This document shows, one piece after another, positions 1-10,519 of a DNA stretch of 64,000 nt (its first letter is position 1; every line of letters begins with the position of its first letter). This DNA comes from Rhodothermales bacterium (GTDB taxonomy: Bacteria; Bacteroidota; Rhodothermia; Rhodothermales; Bin80), in assembly GCA_951812585.1 (NCBI GenBank), contig OX638318.1:586819-650818 (forward strand), written 5' to 3'. Made by a program: the position numbers and the translations under genes. The notes beneath the pieces are model-generated. The model did no database searches, was not told where the DNA came from, and was given only the letters and a program-made list of their open reading frames with translations.

Positions 1-1
1 G

Positions 2-334
2 AAGATTACACTAGACTTTCGAAGCGGCCTGCCGAGCGTGGTTAACGACCCTCACATGGTGAGCCACATTCGGGACACGATACACCTGCTCTTTTCCAAG
101 GATGCCGTGCGGGACATCACGGTGCCGAGCATGGGATCAGAGGACTTTGCCAACTACCTGGAATATGTTCCAGGTGCACTTGTTCGCGTGGGTACGCGCA
201 GCACCCGGCACACGAGCTTCCCGCTGCATGATGCGCATTTTGACATTGACGAGCACTGCCTGGCCCCTACGGTGCAGCTTATGAGCACGGTTCTGATGGA
301 TCACACGCGGCTAGGTGTGCTGGTCAGCAGCTGA
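2..334 (+). CDS. M20D-family amidohydrolase, C-terminal end (partial)
   Basis: The reading frame is open from the left edge of the window, so only about the last 110 residues are present. The stretch PSMGSEDFANYLEYVPGA followed by PLHDAHFDIDEHCL is the usual end of M20D peptidases/amidohydrolases (N-acyl-amino-acid, IAA-amino-acid and aminobenzoyl-glutamate hydrolases): the SEDF segment belongs to the catalytic domain, and the His of PLHD is a likely metal ligand. The substrate cannot be told from the C-terminus. The next gene starts about 70 bp downstream on the same strand. A different M20 gene lies at the right end of the window on the opposite strand. Confidence 0.8.
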   Translation, partial: KITLDFRSGLPSVVNDPHMVSHIRDTIHLLFSKDAVRDITVPSMGSEDFANYLEYVPGALVRVGTRSTRHTSFPLHDAHFDIDEHCLAPTVQLMSTVLMDHTRLGVLVSS

Positions 335-401
335 ACCAGAGGCGGTCGCGCGGAACAAATGCCGCCGATCGGTGTAGCACTGGTAATTCTGAATGCTGGT
401 T

Positions 402-755
402 ATGAACGACTCAGCCACAGCAATCCACGCGCCCGTGCAGTTAAGCCCGCGTGCACATTCAGAAGTCGCCAAGATCTTGGAGGCTCAGGAGATTCCCGAC
501 GGGTACGGTCTCCGCGTTGGTGTGCGTGGGGGTGGATGTTCCGGCATGAGCTATATCCTGGGCTTTGACAAGCTGCGTGAACACGACATCACCTTCGATG
601 CAGGCGGAGTGGTCTTGTATATTGATAAGCGCCATGGCTTGTACCTTTTAGGCACTACCATCGATTACCACGATGGTTTAGACGCGCGAGGATTCGTGTT
701 CAACAACCCGAATGCTACGCAGACTTGCGGGTGCGGCTCCAGCTTCGCAGCCTAA
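402..755 (+). CDS. A-type iron-sulfur cluster carrier (IscA/SufA/ErpA family)
   Basis: A protein of about 117 residues with the HesB/IscA fold signature. The three cluster-binding cysteines are visible: one in GGGCSGMSY in the middle and two in the C-terminal TCGCGSSF motif. Such proteins receive Fe-S clusters from the Suf/Isc scaffold and pass them to apo-enzymes in the cytoplasm. Start: ATG at 402 was chosen over an in-frame ATG at 393; neither has a clear Shine-Dalgarno sequence. No suf or isc genes are adjacent, which is more like a stand-alone ErpA than a SufA. ClpC follows about 30 bp downstream, so the two may be co-transcribed. Confidence 0.9.
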   Translation: MNDSATAIHAPVQLSPRAHSEVAKILEAQEIPDGYGLRVGVRGGGCSGMSYILGFDKLREHDITFDAGGVVLYIDKRHGLYLLGTTIDYHDGLDARGFVFNNPNATQTCGCGSSFAA

Positions 756-785
756 CGCTCCAGCCTAACCTATCGAACAGCCTAC

Positions 786-3335
786 ATGGAAAAGCACTTC
801 TCACACCGCGTACGAGATGTAATCTCTTACAGCCGGGAGGAGGCCATCCGGCTCGGTCATGACTACATTGGCACTGAGCACCTGCTGCTGGGCATCCTTA
901 AGGAAGGCGAAGGGGTTGCTGTCGAAATTCTTCAAAATCTGGGATGTGACCTGACCAAGCTGAAGAAAGCGATCGAGGATACCGTGCGCAGTGCCGGCGG
1001 CACGCTTACGGCAGGAGGCAAGCTGCCGCTGACGAAACAGGCCGATAAGGTGCTGAAGTTGACCTTTCTGGAGGCGAAAATGCTCAAGGTCGAAGTCGTC
1101 CGAACGGAGCATCTGCTGCTCAGCTTGCTGAGAGACACCGAAAACATCGCCGCCCAGATCCTGAACCAGGGATATTCCATCACTTACGATGGCATGCGTG
1201 CAGAGCTGGATGGCATCATGAGCCGGAAAGCGGGCGGCGTCGGCACAGTGCCGAAATCTGGTCGCCTCTCCTCCAAGGGGCGGGAGCGCGCGCCCTCCAA
1301 CAAAGGAAAAACGCCGGTACTCAATAACTTCGGACGTGATCTGACCAAGCTTGCGGAAGAGAATAAGCTCGACCCGGTCATTGGGCGTCATCGTGAAATA
1401 GAACGCGTAGCACAGGTTCTGAGCCGCCGAAAAAAGAACAACCCGGTCTTGATCGGCGAGCCCGGCGTTGGCAAGACGGCCATTGCGGAAGGACTGGCGA
1501 TGCGCATCACGCAGCGCCAGGTATCAAGGGTGCTCTACGATAAGCGCATCGTGACCTTGGATCTTGCGGCTCTGGTGGCGGGCACGAAGTACCGTGGACA
1601 GTTTGAGGAGCGGATGAAGGCCGTTATGAACGAGCTGGAAAAGTGCTTCGACGTCATACTGTTCATAGACGAGCTTCATACCATTGTGGGGGCCGGCGGC
1701 GCTTCCGGCTCGCTTGATGCCTCCAACATGCTCAAGCCTGCACTGGCACGCGGCGAGATTCAGTGCATTGGGGCCACAACGCTGGACGAATATCGCAAGT
1801 ACATCGAGCGGGATGGCGCACTCGATCGGCGATTTCAAAAGATCATGGTGGACCCACCCACCCCGGACGAAACCATTGAAATCCTGGAGGAGATCAAGGA
1901 CCGCTACGAAGAGCACCATCGCGTCCGATACACCAGTGAAGCACTCCGACTGGCGGTCCGGCTATCGAATCGGTATATCTCGGACCGCTTTCTGCCGGAC
2001 AAGGCCATCGATGTCATTGACGAGGCCGGTGCCCGCGTGCACCTGGCCAACATCAACGTACCAGAGAATATTATCGCGTTAGAGAAGGAAATAGAGCACA
2101 CGCGGAGCCGGAAATATGAAATGGTGCAACGGCAGCGATTTGAAGACGCAGCGCCGCTCCGTGACCACGAAGGGACGCTGGTAAAAAGGCTGAAAGATGC
2201 CAAGCGGGACTGGGAACAGAATACCGAATCGTACACCCATCACGTTACGGTGGACGACATCGCTAGTGTCGTCGCAATGATGACGGGCATCCCCGTGGAT
2301 CGCATCAGCAAACCCGAGCAGAAAAAGTTGCTCGATATGGAAGGTACCCTGCGCGAGGGCATCATTGGTCAGGACGATGCCATTGCAACATTGGCCAAAG
2401 CCATCAGGCGCACGCGGGCTGGGCTGAAGGATCCCAACAGACCGATCGGATCGTTTGTCTTCCTGGGTCCTACAGGCGTAGGAAAGACGGAGCTTGCCAA
2501 GGTGCTTACCTCATATCTGTTCGACTCGCCGGATGCGCTGGTGCGCGTGGATATGAGTGAGTACATGGAGAAGTTTGCGGTCAGCCGCCTTGTGGGCGCG
2601 CCGCCAGGATATGTCGGTTTCACTGAGGGCGGTCAGCTTACCGAAAAGGTGCGCCGCAAGCCCTACTCAGTGGTGCTCCTGGACGAGATCGAGAAGGCGC
2701 ACCCTGATGTGTTCAACATCTTGCTCCAGGTGCTTGACGACGGAATCTTGACCGACGGCACGGGCCGGCGCGTAGACTTTCGCAACACCGTCATCATCAT
2801 GACGAGCAATATCGGCGCGAGAGACATCAAAGACCTCGGCAAGGGCATAGGATTTACGCGGGACGATCAACCGGTAGACTATGAAACCATGAAGAGCGCG
2901 GTGGAAAATGCCGCCAAAAAGCTCTTCAACCCTGAATTCCTGAACCGCATCGACGATATCATCGTTTTCCGTGCGCTGGAAAAGACTCACATCTACAAAA
3001 TCATTGACCTGATGGCCAAGGATCTGCTTGACCGCGCGAACAGCCTCGGCATTGAGGTCGTGATGGATCAGAGCGCCAAAGCCTTTATCGTCGATGAAGG
3101 ATACGACATCAAGTTCGGAGCTCGGCCGTTGCGCAGAGCCATTCAGCAGTTCGTGGAAGACCCCTTGGCCGAAGCCATTCTGGGCCAGGCTTTCGGTACG
3201 AACGACAAGATCATGGTCAAGCACCTGGAGGGCAAGAAGGAACTGACGTTTGAAGTGGGCCGGCGTAACGGTACCACTTTGGAGCGCGACTCCGGCGCGC
3301 TGGTCAGCACCGCTACCGGGGACGCGATTGACTGA
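786..3335 (+). CDS. clpC: ATP-dependent Clp protease ATP-binding subunit ClpC
   Basis: 849 residues, normal for ClpC. In order: Clp N-domain with two repeats (about 1-145), first AAA+ module with Walker A GEPGVGKT near residue 224 and the [14 protein letters not shown] segment, a UVR-type coiled segment around 435-470 ([13 protein letters not shown]), and a second AAA+ module with Walker A GPTGVGKT near residue 561 and the sensor/arginine-finger region LNRIDD. ClpC unfolds proteins and feeds them to ClpP; the shorter middle domain with a UVR motif separates it from ClpB. No mcsA, mcsB or ctsR neighbours are present. The gene is followed 30 bp later by tyrA. Confidence 0.97.
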   Translation: MEKHFSHRVRDVISYSREEAIRLGHDYIGTEHLLLGILKEGEGVAVEILQNLGCDLTKLKKAIEDTVRSAGGTLTAGGKLPLTKQADKVLKLTFLEAKMLKVEVVRTEHLLLSLLRDTENIAAQILNQGYSITYDGMRAELDGIMSRKAGGVGTVPKSGRLSSKGRERAPSNKGKTPVLNNFGRDLTKLAEENKLDPVIGRHREIERVAQVLSRRKKNNPVLIGEPGVGKTAIAEGLAMRITQRQVSRVLYDKRIVTLDLAALVAGTKYRGQFEERMKAVMNELEKCFDVILFIDELHTIVGAGGASGSLDASNMLKPALARGEIQCIGATTLDEYRKYIERDGALDRRFQKIMVDPPTPDETIEILEEIKDRYEEHHRVRYTSEALRLAVRLSNRYISDRFLPDKAIDVIDEAGARVHLANINVPENIIALEKEIEHTRSRKYEMVQRQRFEDAAPLRDHEGTLVKRLKDAKRDWEQNTESYTHHVTVDDIASVVAMMTGIPVDRISKPEQKKLLDMEGTLREGIIGQDDAIATLAKAIRRTRAGLKDPNRPIGSFVFLGPTGVGKTELAKVLTSYLFDSPDALVRVDMSEYMEKFAVSRLVGAPPGYVGFTEGGQLTEKVRRKPYSVVLLDEIEKAHPDVFNILLQVLDDGILTDGTGRRVDFRNTVIIMTSNIGARDIKDLGKGIGFTRDDQPVDYETMKSAVENAAKKLFNPEFLNRIDDIIVFRALEKTHIYKIIDLMAKDLLDRANSLGIEVVMDQSAKAFIVDEGYDIKFGARPLRRAIQQFVEDPLAEAILGQAFGTNDKIMVKHLEGKKELTFEVGRRNGTTLERDSGALVSTATGDAID

Positions 3336-3365
3336 CGCAGCCCCCTGGCACGGGGCGGGCGCATT

Positions 3366-4457
3366 ATGATTCGGCGCGTTGCAATCATAGGCGTAGGCCT
3401 GATTGGTGGCAGTCTTGCGCTCGCGTGGAAGGAGCGACGTGACGATCTTCATATCGTCGGATGGGATTTTGCTCCCGTGCTGAAGGAGGCACTGCGCATA
3501 GGTGCCATTGACGAGGCTGCTTCCTCGCTCGCGGCCGCCGTTTCAAAGGCGCAGCTGATCGTTCTGTCCATACCGCTCGGCTTGATGGAGCACATGCTGC
3601 ATGCCATTGCGCCACACGTAAGACCCGACACGCTTGTTACAGACGTTGGATCCGTAAAGCAGGGCATCATCACGGCCGCTGAGGAAATCTTGCCCGACAC
3701 GGTTTCCTTTGTTGGCGGGCACCCCATGACCGGAGCGGAGCAGGGCGGGCTGCAGCACGCAGATGCGTTTCTATTCGAGAATGCCACTTACGTCCTCTGC
3801 GGACAGGAGCAGCGCGTGGCCTACCGCACGATAGCGGCACTGATTGAATCCACGGGGGCCCGCATCATCAGCCTCGACGCTGCGCAGCATGACCGCATCG
3901 CGGCCATTGTCAGTCATTTGCCGCAGCTGCTTGCCACCACGCTGATGAACATCGTAGCACACCGCAGCGACGAAGACGCCGCCTATCTGCGCCTTGCAGC
4001 GGGTGGCTTCCGTGACATGACGCGGATCGCCTCGTCGCCATTTGATACCTGGCAGCCAATCTTCGAAGCCAACAGCAGTGTCCTGAAGGCAGTGCTTAAA
4101 GAGTTTCTGGCAGCATTGCAGGATGTTAGCGATCGCTTCGCAGTGAACGATATTGGCGCACTGGAAACTTCTTTCAGCCGTTCGCAGGCGGCGCGAAGCA
4201 GTATCCCGAAGAATTTCAAGGGATTTTTGGCACCGCTCTGCGATGTATTCGTGTATGCGGAAGATCGCCCAGGCACGCTGACCCATATCACCAGCACGCT
4301 CTATTCTGGCGGCATCAACATCAAGGACATCGAGCTTCTGAAGATACGGGAAGGCACGGGGGGTGCATTCAGGATCAGCTTTGTTGACGAAGAGGCAGCC
4401 GAAGCCGCGGTCAAGGTGCTCAATGCAGCAGGATGCCGCGCCCACAGACTCAATTAG
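3366..4457 (+). CDS. tyrA: Prephenate dehydrogenase with C-terminal ACT domain
   Basis: 363 residues. The N-terminus carries the NAD-binding fingerprint IIGVGLIGGSLALAW; the segments TDVGSVKQGI and GGHPMTGAEQGG are conserved in TyrA. From about residue 293 an ACT domain follows (EDRPGTLTHITSTLYSGGINIKDIE), the usual tyrosine-sensing module. The enzyme makes 4-hydroxyphenylpyruvate from prephenate for tyrosine synthesis. It starts with ATG 30 bp after clpC and ends 4 bp before gcvT, so clpC-tyrA-gcvT-ftsK are probably one transcription unit despite unrelated functions. The alternative of arogenate dehydrogenase cannot be excluded from sequence. Confidence 0.93.
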   Translation: MIRRVAIIGVGLIGGSLALAWKERRDDLHIVGWDFAPVLKEALRIGAIDEAASSLAAAVSKAQLIVLSIPLGLMEHMLHAIAPHVRPDTLVTDVGSVKQGIITAAEEILPDTVSFVGGHPMTGAEQGGLQHADAFLFENATYVLCGQEQRVAYRTIAALIESTGARIISLDAAQHDRIAAIVSHLPQLLATTLMNIVAHRSDEDAAYLRLAAGGFRDMTRIASSPFDTWQPIFEANSSVLKAVLKEFLAALQDVSDRFAVNDIGALETSFSRSQAARSSIPKNFKGFLAPLCDVFVYAEDRPGTLTHITSTLYSGGINIKDIELLKIREGTGGAFRISFVDEEAAEAAVKVLNAAGCRAHRLN

Positions 4458-4461
4458 TGTT

Positions 4462-5565
4462 ATGCACAAGCGAACGGAGCTGTACGACCAGCACGTTGCA
4501 CTCGGTGCTCGCATGACCGGATTCGCGGGCTACCATATGCCCGTGCAGTACACAGGCATCCGGGCTGAGCATATGGCCGTACGGCAGGCGGCGGGGCTTT
4601 TCGATGTCAGTCATATGGGGGAGGTGTTCGTCATGGGCCCCCATGCCCATGCCTTTGTGCAGAACCTCGTCACCAACGACATCAACAGGCTGACCAATGG
4701 CCGTGCGCTCTACACGGTCATGTGCAACGAGTCCGGCGGCATCATCGACGACCTGTTGGTGTACCGCCTGCGCGAAGACGCGTACATGCTCGTGATCAAT
4801 GCAGCCAACATCGCCTCGGACTACGCGTGGATGGAATCCAGCAATCCGATGGGCGCTCTGTTGCACAACACCTCGGACTTTATCGCGCTTCTTGCGCTGC
4901 AGGGGCCGCACGCCCTCAGCATCATGCAGGCGGTGACCGATATTCCGGTGCAGGACATTCCCTACTATCATTTCGTGCGCCCGGATCCAGGGACGTTCTT
5001 CGGATGCGACAAAGCCATTATCTCGCGTACTGGCTACACGGGCGAGGCAGGGGTAGAGATTTACGTCGAACGAGAGGCTGCACCGCGGGTATGGGATGCC
5101 ATCATGGAAGCGGGTCGACCGCATGGACTGCAGCCGGCTGGGCTGGGCGCACGCGACACCTTGCGACTTGAAGCAGGCTACTGCCTCTACGGCAACGAGC
5201 TGTCCGAGCAAACGAATCCCTACGAGGCGCGGCTCGGCTGGGTCACCAAGCTGGCCAAAGGCCCCTTCATTGGCCGTGCTGCGCTGAAAGAGGTAAAGAA
5301 GCAGCGGCCCGCCCGCTTGCTAGTCGGCCTGGTCCTGGAGCAGCGCGGGATACCACGGTCGGGCTACCCCATCCTCGACAGCAAGGGCAACGCTGTTGGC
5401 ACCGTGACTAGCGGCTCATTGTCTCCGGTGTTGGCCAAGGGCATTGCCTTGGGCTATGTCGCGAACGACAAAGCCTATACGGCGCCTGGCACTATGCTCA
5501 ACATAGACTTGCGCGGCAAGGCTGTCCCCGCGCGTGTGGTCAAGCCTCCGTTCACCAGCGGTTGA
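4462..5565 (+). CDS. gcvT: Aminomethyltransferase, glycine cleavage system T protein
   Basis: 367 residues from the ATG at 4462, matching the family length; a longer frame runs back to 4363 but would overlap tyrA by about 95 bp. The N-terminus (LYDQHVALGARMTGFAGYHMPVQY), AAGLFDVSHMGE and ARDTLRLEAGYCLYGNEL are typical of GcvT, which transfers the aminomethyl carbon to tetrahydrofolate in the cytoplasmic glycine cleavage complex. The gcvH and gcvP genes are not in the window. The start lies 4 bp after the tyrA stop, consistent with coupled translation. Confidence 0.95.
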   Translation: MHKRTELYDQHVALGARMTGFAGYHMPVQYTGIRAEHMAVRQAAGLFDVSHMGEVFVMGPHAHAFVQNLVTNDINRLTNGRALYTVMCNESGGIIDDLLVYRLREDAYMLVINAANIASDYAWMESSNPMGALLHNTSDFIALLALQGPHALSIMQAVTDIPVQDIPYYHFVRPDPGTFFGCDKAIISRTGYTGEAGVEIYVEREAAPRVWDAIMEAGRPHGLQPAGLGARDTLRLEAGYCLYGNELSEQTNPYEARLGWVTKLAKGPFIGRAALKEVKKQRPARLLVGLVLEQRGIPRSGYPILDSKGNAVGTVTSGSLSPVLAKGIALGYVANDKAYTAPGTMLNIDLRGKAVPARVVKPPFTSG

Positions 5566-5612
5566 TTCGACAGGCGCGCCTTTTGGTATATTGGCAAGAG
5601 CCAATCGTACGC

Positions 5613-8099
5613 ATGGCAAACAATTACCGAAAGAGCAGCCGCGCCGCTCATACTTCCGCGCCATCAGGCCCTAAGCAAAAAAGGCGCCTGGGCAGGTCAC
5701 GCACACCGAAGCCCGTACAGACACCAAAGAAGTCATCGCCGCGACCGGGCCGTCAGCAGGAGATTCTGGGCGTCCTGCTCATGGCCCTGGCGCTGCTCTG
5801 GTCATTGTCGGTGGTCTCGTACAACCCTGTGGACAGCGAGCGGATTGGCGACAAGGACTTCTGGCAGCTGTTCTTTCCTGAGGTTGGCGGTGCCGCCATA
5901 ACCAACAGTCTTGGTCCCGTCGGGGCCTATCTGGCCAATCTGGTCATGCCGTACTTCTTCGGATTCACGTCCCTGCTTGTCACCACGCTGGTGGCTGTCT
6001 GGGGCTACTTCATCATGCGGCGCAAGCGGCTCCGCCAGCTCTTGTACCCTTCCTGTGTCACCCTGATTGTGATGGGATACGCAGCCGTTTTGATGGCGCG
6101 CATAGGACTTGATATCTCTGGCTGGGACAGCAGCAGTTGGGCCGGCGGCCTAGGCACCGCGGCGGGCATTTGGCTACACAGTGTTCTCGGGTCTATAGGA
6201 TCCTACGGCCTGCTGATGCTGATCCTGGTCGTGGGGCTGATGATCGTAGTCGACGGCGACCTCCAGCGGACATTTGACCGGATTGAGAACTTCATCCGCG
6301 GGATTCCAGCCGCCTTCAAGCCGCCTCCCGGGGAGGACAAGGAATCCAAGCACGGCCTCACAACCTGGGAGGAACTAGACGGAGAAGCCCCGGCCGAATC
6401 AGCACGCGTCGCGCCGCCGGATCCAGATCCCGTGCACGAATCCGCGCCGGCCCGGAAGCCTGCCCCAGCCTCGGAGAAGCCTGCAGCAGCGAAGAAGCCG
6501 TCCGCGGAGGTGACAAAAGATGCGCCGCCCTCCGATATCGAGCTGAAGGTGTACAGCCAGGTTGCTGAAGAAAAGGCCACCAAAGTGGTGCGCAAGCCCG
6601 ATGGCGCGCGTGACGCCCTGCCGTACACGTTCCCGTCGTTGGATCTGTTGGATCGGGCCGATGGGAACGAGGCCCAGATTGATTTTGACGAGCTTGAAGA
6701 GAACAAGGCGAAGCTGTTGGACAAGCTCGCGGTCTACAAGCTCGAGATCACGAACATCAATGCGGTGGTGGGACCCACGGTGACGCTCTATGAGCTGACA
6801 CCGGCTCCCAGCGTCAAGATCAGCCAGATCAAGTCGCGGGAGAACGACTTGGCGATGACCATGGCAGCGCGCGGTATCCGCATGATTGTACCGATTCCAG
6901 GAAAGTCTGCCGTCGGCGTTGAGATACCCAACCGCAAGCGGGAGCTTGTTCGCATAAAGCAGATCATCGGCACAACGAAGTTTGCCCAATCGCAGATGGA
7001 GCTGCCTATTGCGTTGGGCAAGACCATTGAAGGCGAGGTTTTCCTTCAGGACTTGACCAAGATGCCGCATCTCCTTATAGCCGGTGCGACCGGCTCCGGC
7101 AAGTCAGTGGGACTCAATGCACTGATCACGGGGTTGCTGTACGCTAGCCATCCCACGAACCTGAAGTTCGTGATGGTGGACCCCAAGAAGATAGAGCTGC
7201 AGCAGTACCGGGACCTGCGCGAGCATTTTCTGGCGATACCCGAAGATGGCGATGAGTCGATCATAACTGAGGTCGGGGACGCGCTGACGGTGCTGCGGGC
7301 GTGCCTGTTGGAGATGGAAGCACGCTATACGCTGCTGTCAGATGCCCGCGTGCGCACGGTCAGGGAATACAACGAAGCCTTCAGGGAAGGCACACTAGAG
7401 CCTGCGCAGGGGCACAAGCATCTGCCGTACATCGTGGTCATCGTGGATGAACTGGCAGACCTTATGATGACCGCCGGCCGCGATATTGAGAGTCCGATTG
7501 CGCGCCTGGCCCAGATGGCCCGGGCCGTGGGCATTCACCTTGTGCTGGCCACCCAGCGCCCGTCGGTTGATGTGATCACCGGTTTGATCAAGGCGAACTT
7601 TCCGTCCCGGATCGCTTTCCAGGTGGCTTCGAAGATTGATGCGCGCACTATCCTCGACCAGAACGGGGCGGAGCAGCTGGTCGGTAATGGCGACATGCTC
7701 TACATGAACGGCAGTCAGGTCATTCGGCTGCAAGGTCCATTCGTGTCGGTGAAGGAAATAGACCGCATCGTGGAGTTCATCTGCACCCAGCGCGGGCACG
7801 GGCCATACAGGCTGCCCGCGGTCGAAGAAAGCAGCGCGTCTGCCAATGGCAGCGACGCTGTCTCCACGGAGAGCGTGGACGAACTTTTTGAAGAGGCTGC
7901 ACGCATCATTGTGCGCGCGCAGCAGGGCTCAGTTTCGCTGCTGCAGCGCAAATTGTCTATCGGATATACGCGCGCGGCGCGCATTGTAGACGAGCTGGAG
8001 CGAATCGGCGTCGTCGGCGCCTTTCAGGGTGCCAAGGCGCGCGAGGTGCTGATCAGGGACGAATTGCAGCTGGACGCTTTACTCAAGCACGCTAACTAA
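5613..8099 (+). CDS. ftsK: DNA translocase FtsK
   Basis: 828 residues from ATG 5613. A basic N-terminal tail is followed by about four membrane segments (roughly residues 45-210), a Pro/Ala-rich linker (about 240-330), the motor with Walker A GATGSGKS near residue 491 and Walker [12 protein letters not shown] near 609, and a C-terminal winged-helix gamma domain ([24 protein letters not shown]) that reads polar chromosome motifs. It couples chromosome dimer resolution with septation at the division site. A TTG at 5562 would give 17 extra residues and overlap gcvT; the ATG fits better. A 41-bp piece of the gamma-domain coding sequence recurs at 8811-8851. Confidence 0.96.
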   Translation: MANNYRKSSRAAHTSAPSGPKQKRRLGRSRTPKPVQTPKKSSPRPGRQQEILGVLLMALALLWSLSVVSYNPVDSERIGDKDFWQLFFPEVGGAAITNSLGPVGAYLANLVMPYFFGFTSLLVTTLVAVWGYFIMRRKRLRQLLYPSCVTLIVMGYAAVLMARIGLDISGWDSSSWAGGLGTAAGIWLHSVLGSIGSYGLLMLILVVGLMIVVDGDLQRTFDRIENFIRGIPAAFKPPPGEDKESKHGLTTWEELDGEAPAESARVAPPDPDPVHESAPARKPAPASEKPAAAKKPSAEVTKDAPPSDIELKVYSQVAEEKATKVVRKPDGARDALPYTFPSLDLLDRADGNEAQIDFDELEENKAKLLDKLAVYKLEITNINAVVGPTVTLYELTPAPSVKISQIKSRENDLAMTMAARGIRMIVPIPGKSAVGVEIPNRKRELVRIKQIIGTTKFAQSQMELPIALGKTIEGEVFLQDLTKMPHLLIAGATGSGKSVGLNALITGLLYASHPTNLKFVMVDPKKIELQQYRDLREHFLAIPEDGDESIITEVGDALTVLRACLLEMEARYTLLSDARVRTVREYNEAFREGTLEPAQGHKHLPYIVVIVDELADLMMTAGRDIESPIARLAQMARAVGIHLVLATQRPSVDVITGLIKANFPSRIAFQVASKIDARTILDQNGAEQLVGNGDMLYMNGSQVIRLQGPFVSVKEIDRIVEFICTQRGHGPYRLPAVEESSASANGSDAVSTESVDELFEEAARIIVRAQQGSVSLLQRKLSIGYTRAARIVDELERIGVVGAFQGAKAREVLIRDELQLDALLKHAN

Positions 8100-8109
8100 C
8101 CGAACGCTG

Positions 8110-8622
8110 ATGCCTCAAGACAATACGGCCCTAGTGGGCATTGTGATGGGGAGCGATTCCGACCTTCCCATCATGCGCAAGGCAGCGGATATCCTCGATT
8201 CGTTCAACGTGCCGTTTGAGATGCATGTCATGAGCGCCCATCGGACGCCTGAGCGCGCACACGACTATGCGACATCGGCCCACGAGCGAGGGCTCAAGGT
8301 CATCATCGCGGGCGCGGGCGTCGCCGCGCATCTGGCCGGCGTGATGGCGGCCAGCACGCCGCTGCCGGTCCTTGGCGTACCCATTAATTCGGGGGCGCTC
8401 AAGGGATTGGATGCGCTGCTTGCTACGGTGCAGATGCCGAGCGGTATCCCCGTGGGCACGCTGGCCATTGATGGCTCCAAGAATGCTGCGCTGCTTGCCG
8501 TGCAGATCCTCGCCACTTCCGATGCAGCGCTGACGGCACAACTGTTGGCTTACAAAGCCGCGATGGTGGAGCAAGTCGCGCAAAAGGATGCGCGCGTGCA
8601 GGCCGCGATGAGCCGGGCATAA
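8110..8622 (+). CDS. purE: N5-carboxyaminoimidazole ribonucleotide mutase (PurE class I)
   Basis: 170 residues, with the signature GIVMGSDSD at the N-terminus, SAHRTPER for carboxylate binding, and the Gly-rich [15 protein letters not shown] loop. It converts N5-CAIR to CAIR in purine synthesis. It begins 10 bp after ftsK and looks like the last gene of the plus-strand housekeeping block. The usual partner purK is not adjacent, so the N5-CAIR synthetase would have to be encoded elsewhere. Confidence 0.95.
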   Translation: MPQDNTALVGIVMGSDSDLPIMRKAADILDSFNVPFEMHVMSAHRTPERAHDYATSAHERGLKVIIAGAGVAAHLAGVMAASTPLPVLGVPINSGALKGLDALLATVQMPSGIPVGTLAIDGSKNAALLAVQILATSDAALTAQLLAYKAAMVEQVAQKDARVQAAMSRA

Positions 8623-8978
8623 GTCCAAGGGAGGCTTGCGGCACAGCACTGTCCACACTTATGGGCACGCTGCCATCCCACGGCGCTGCAAAGTCGAAAC
8701 ATCCGGCATAACGCCCGGCTCCGGTATTCAGGTGGCGCGCACAGCGCAAGGCGGCTACTGCTGCCCGCGCGGAGCAAGTCCGTCTGAGAGCCGAGGTCCG
8801 TATTCAGGTAGCGCGCATTGTAGACGAGCTGGAGCGAATCGGCGGCGTCGGATCGCGGAGCAGCCGCCCCGCGCCGGCATCCTTTGGTCGGCAGCGCCGC
8901 AGGGCGGGTGGCATGCGCGGTGGTGTTCCAACCTTCAGAATCGCGCTTGCAGAACCGCGCTTGCATCAAGTTGAAGGC
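8623..8978. other. Intergenic region with short internal repeats
   Basis: A 356-bp stretch between convergent purE and the BstA/DinB-like gene without a convincing gene. It holds a 41-bp near-copy of the 3' part of ftsK (8811-8851), two imperfect copies of a roughly 20-bp unit containing GTATTCAGGT (about 8721-8741 and 8797-8817), and a 14-bp tandem duplication containing CGCGCTTGCAGAA at about 8938-8965. No terminator with a clear T tract was seen. Confidence 0.6.
8811..8851 (+). repeat. Duplicated 41-bp fragment of ftsK gamma-domain coding sequence
   Basis: Positions 8811-8851 match 7977-8017 inside ftsK with a single mismatch that I can find. The copied piece would encode [11 protein letters not shown] from the gamma winged helix. 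It is in the same orientation, about 834 bp downstream of its source, and its 5' neighbour is one of two imperfect copies of a short unit containing GTATTCAGGT. Confidence 0.85.
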
Positions 8979-9506
8979 TTACCAGCCGCTCCGTTCGCGC
9001 AGCCCCCGGATGTGCGCCGCATGGTGCCGACCATGCCATGCGTAGGTGCGCAGCAGGTCATCCAGCGTCAGCAATCCCTCCTCGGGATGATTCAATGTGC
9101 GCTGGAAGTCCTCTGGCGCCAGTGACTGGAGAAGAACAACCCATCGCTTGTGCAACGCCTCCAAAAGCGCAAGAGAAGCCTCCACCTCACTGGTGCGGGC
9201 ATCCGTCAGTTCTGCCCAACGTTCCTGGTCGTACGCCTTGATCGTAGGCTGCTCTTCGGTCAACGTCCACCGAAAGCGCACGTATGCATTGATGTGGCTG
9301 TCCGGCACATGCGCAACGACTTGCCGCACTGTCCAGCCGTCCGCCCGATAAGGCGTGTCAAGCTGCACCTTTGTAAGGCCAACCACAGCTTCGCGCAACA
9401 ACGCCGGTGCCTCTGCGATCTGTCCGATCAGCTGCGCACGATAGGCGGGCGTCATGACGGTGGAACGGTCTATTCCACCAATGGGGTAGCGTAGGTCAGT
9501 ACTCAT
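8979..9506 (-). CDS. DinB/YfiT-family protein, bacillithiol-transferase BstA-like
   Basis: 175 residues. The N-terminus (LRYPIGGIDRSTVMTPAYR) and the three metal-site histidine positions (His in HVPDSHINAYVRFRW and in WHGRHHAAHI) match the YfiT/BstA branch of the DinB superfamily, four-helix-bundle metalloproteins. BstA conjugates bacillithiol to electrophiles; whether this organism makes bacillithiol cannot be seen here. The gene converges on purE. Start ATG at 9506 has no competing upstream start in frame. Confidence 0.85.
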   Translation of the reverse strand: MSTDLRYPIGGIDRSTVMTPAYRAQLIGQIAEAPALLREAVVGLTKVQLDTPYRADGWTVRQVVAHVPDSHINAYVRFRWTLTEEQPTIKAYDQERWAELTDARTSEVEASLALLEALHKRWVVLLQSLAPEDFQRTLNHPEEGLLTLDDLLRTYAWHGRHHAAHIRGLRERSGW

Positions 9507-9676
9507 CGCAATACTCTATGGATCATTTGGTTGATTCGGACTCCATTCAACCACCCGGGCAGCGTACGTGTCCCAAAAGCAGCGGTATCATGGGTGCATG
9601 GCCGTGCACGCGGCTTTGGCTACACCGATCCCGTTTGCAACGGTTTCATATCCGCGCGAATAAGCATGCCGCATGG

Positions 9677-10378
9677 TCAAATATCTCCTAACTGCGGGCG
9701 CAGCACCACATCTTCCACCACGGCGCGCCTGCTCAACGTGCAGACATCCTGAACCACGCGCGCGACATCATCTGCTGCCATCAGTCGTTCCGGGGCAATC
9801 CCGGAACCGCTCCAACTGGGCGTCTCCGTGGCACCAGGCAAGATGGTCGTCACACGAATCCCGTGCTGCCTGCACTCTTCTCGAACGACGCGGGCAAGGC
9901 CTAGGAGGCCGTGTTTGGCGGCGCAATAAGCTGCTGCGCCGGCAAACGCCCTGAGTGATGCTACCGAAGCAATGTAGATGATATGGCCCCTCCCCCGCTC
10001 CATCATCCCAGGCAGGAAGTGCTTGGTCACCACAAATGCACTGGTGAGATTCACCGCCAGCTGCCGTCTGAATGCCTCCGGCGTGGTATTCACCACGGAG
10101 CCGGGCACAAATCGGCCTGCGTTGTTCACCAGGATGTCGGGCATACCAACTGCTTCGACCACAGAGCGGGCCGTCGCGGCCACCGCACTATCGTCGGTCA
10201 CATCGCACAAGAAAACATCGGCCTGCGCACAAGTACCCCTGACCCGGCTGCGAACTGCTTCCAGATTGTCCTGTGACCGGGCTACCAGGCAAAGCCTGCT
10301 GGTGGGCACTTTGCCAAACCGCTCGGCAATGGCCTGCCCAATGCCCTGGCTGGCCCCGGTAACAACAATAACACTCAT
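9677..10378 (-). CDS. Short-chain dehydrogenase/reductase (SDR)
   Basis: 233 residues from the ATG at 10378; an upstream in-frame start at 10429 would add 17 residues that do not look like the family. Visible: TGASQGIG cofactor loop, NNAG, the catalytic Ser in YIASVASL and the YCAAKHG Tyr-Lys pair, followed by PGATETPSW. This is a classical NAD(P)(H)-dependent SDR, with sepiapterin-reductase/FabG-like proportions, acting in the cytoplasm on an unknown carbonyl or alcohol substrate. It is divergent from the phosphoribosyltransferase-like gene, with about 140 bp between them. Confidence 0.88.
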   Translation of the reverse strand: MSVIVVTGASQGIGQAIAERFGKVPTSRLCLVARSQDNLEAVRSRVRGTCAQADVFLCDVTDDSAVAATARSVVEAVGMPDILVNNAGRFVPGSVVNTTPEAFRRQLAVNLTSAFVVTKHFLPGMMERGRGHIIYIASVASLRAFAGAAAYCAAKHGLLGLARVVREECRQHGIRVTTILPGATETPSWSGSGIAPERLMAADDVARVVQDVCTLSRRAVVEDVVLRPQLGDI

Positions 10379-10519
10379 GGCAGCATCCGTAGGTGAACGA
10401 TGCACCTTGTACGCCTGGCGCAACGCCATAGATGCGGCACAGGCTGCATCGCGTTCACTGCGTACACATGTCGATGCTGATTTATAGATTTATACCTGTT
10501 CGCTGTCCGCACCGTCCTT

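Noticed and set aside
2667-3452. 261-codon minus-strand frame opposite clpC/tyrA
   Set aside because: Antisense to strongly conserved coding sequence in both genes; no family features of its own.
4450-5211. 253-codon minus-strand frame opposite gcvT
   Set aside because: Shadow of gcvT in a GC-rich genome; no start signals or motifs.
5587-5594. TATATTGG as a Bacteroidota-type -7 promoter element before ftsK
   Set aside because: The nearest upstream TTG is about 22 bp away and the match to TAnnTTTG is imperfect; chance cannot be excluded.
5562-5612. TTG start for FtsK overlapping gcvT
   Set aside because: The ATG at 5613 gives a normal basic N-terminus; the extension has no family similarity.
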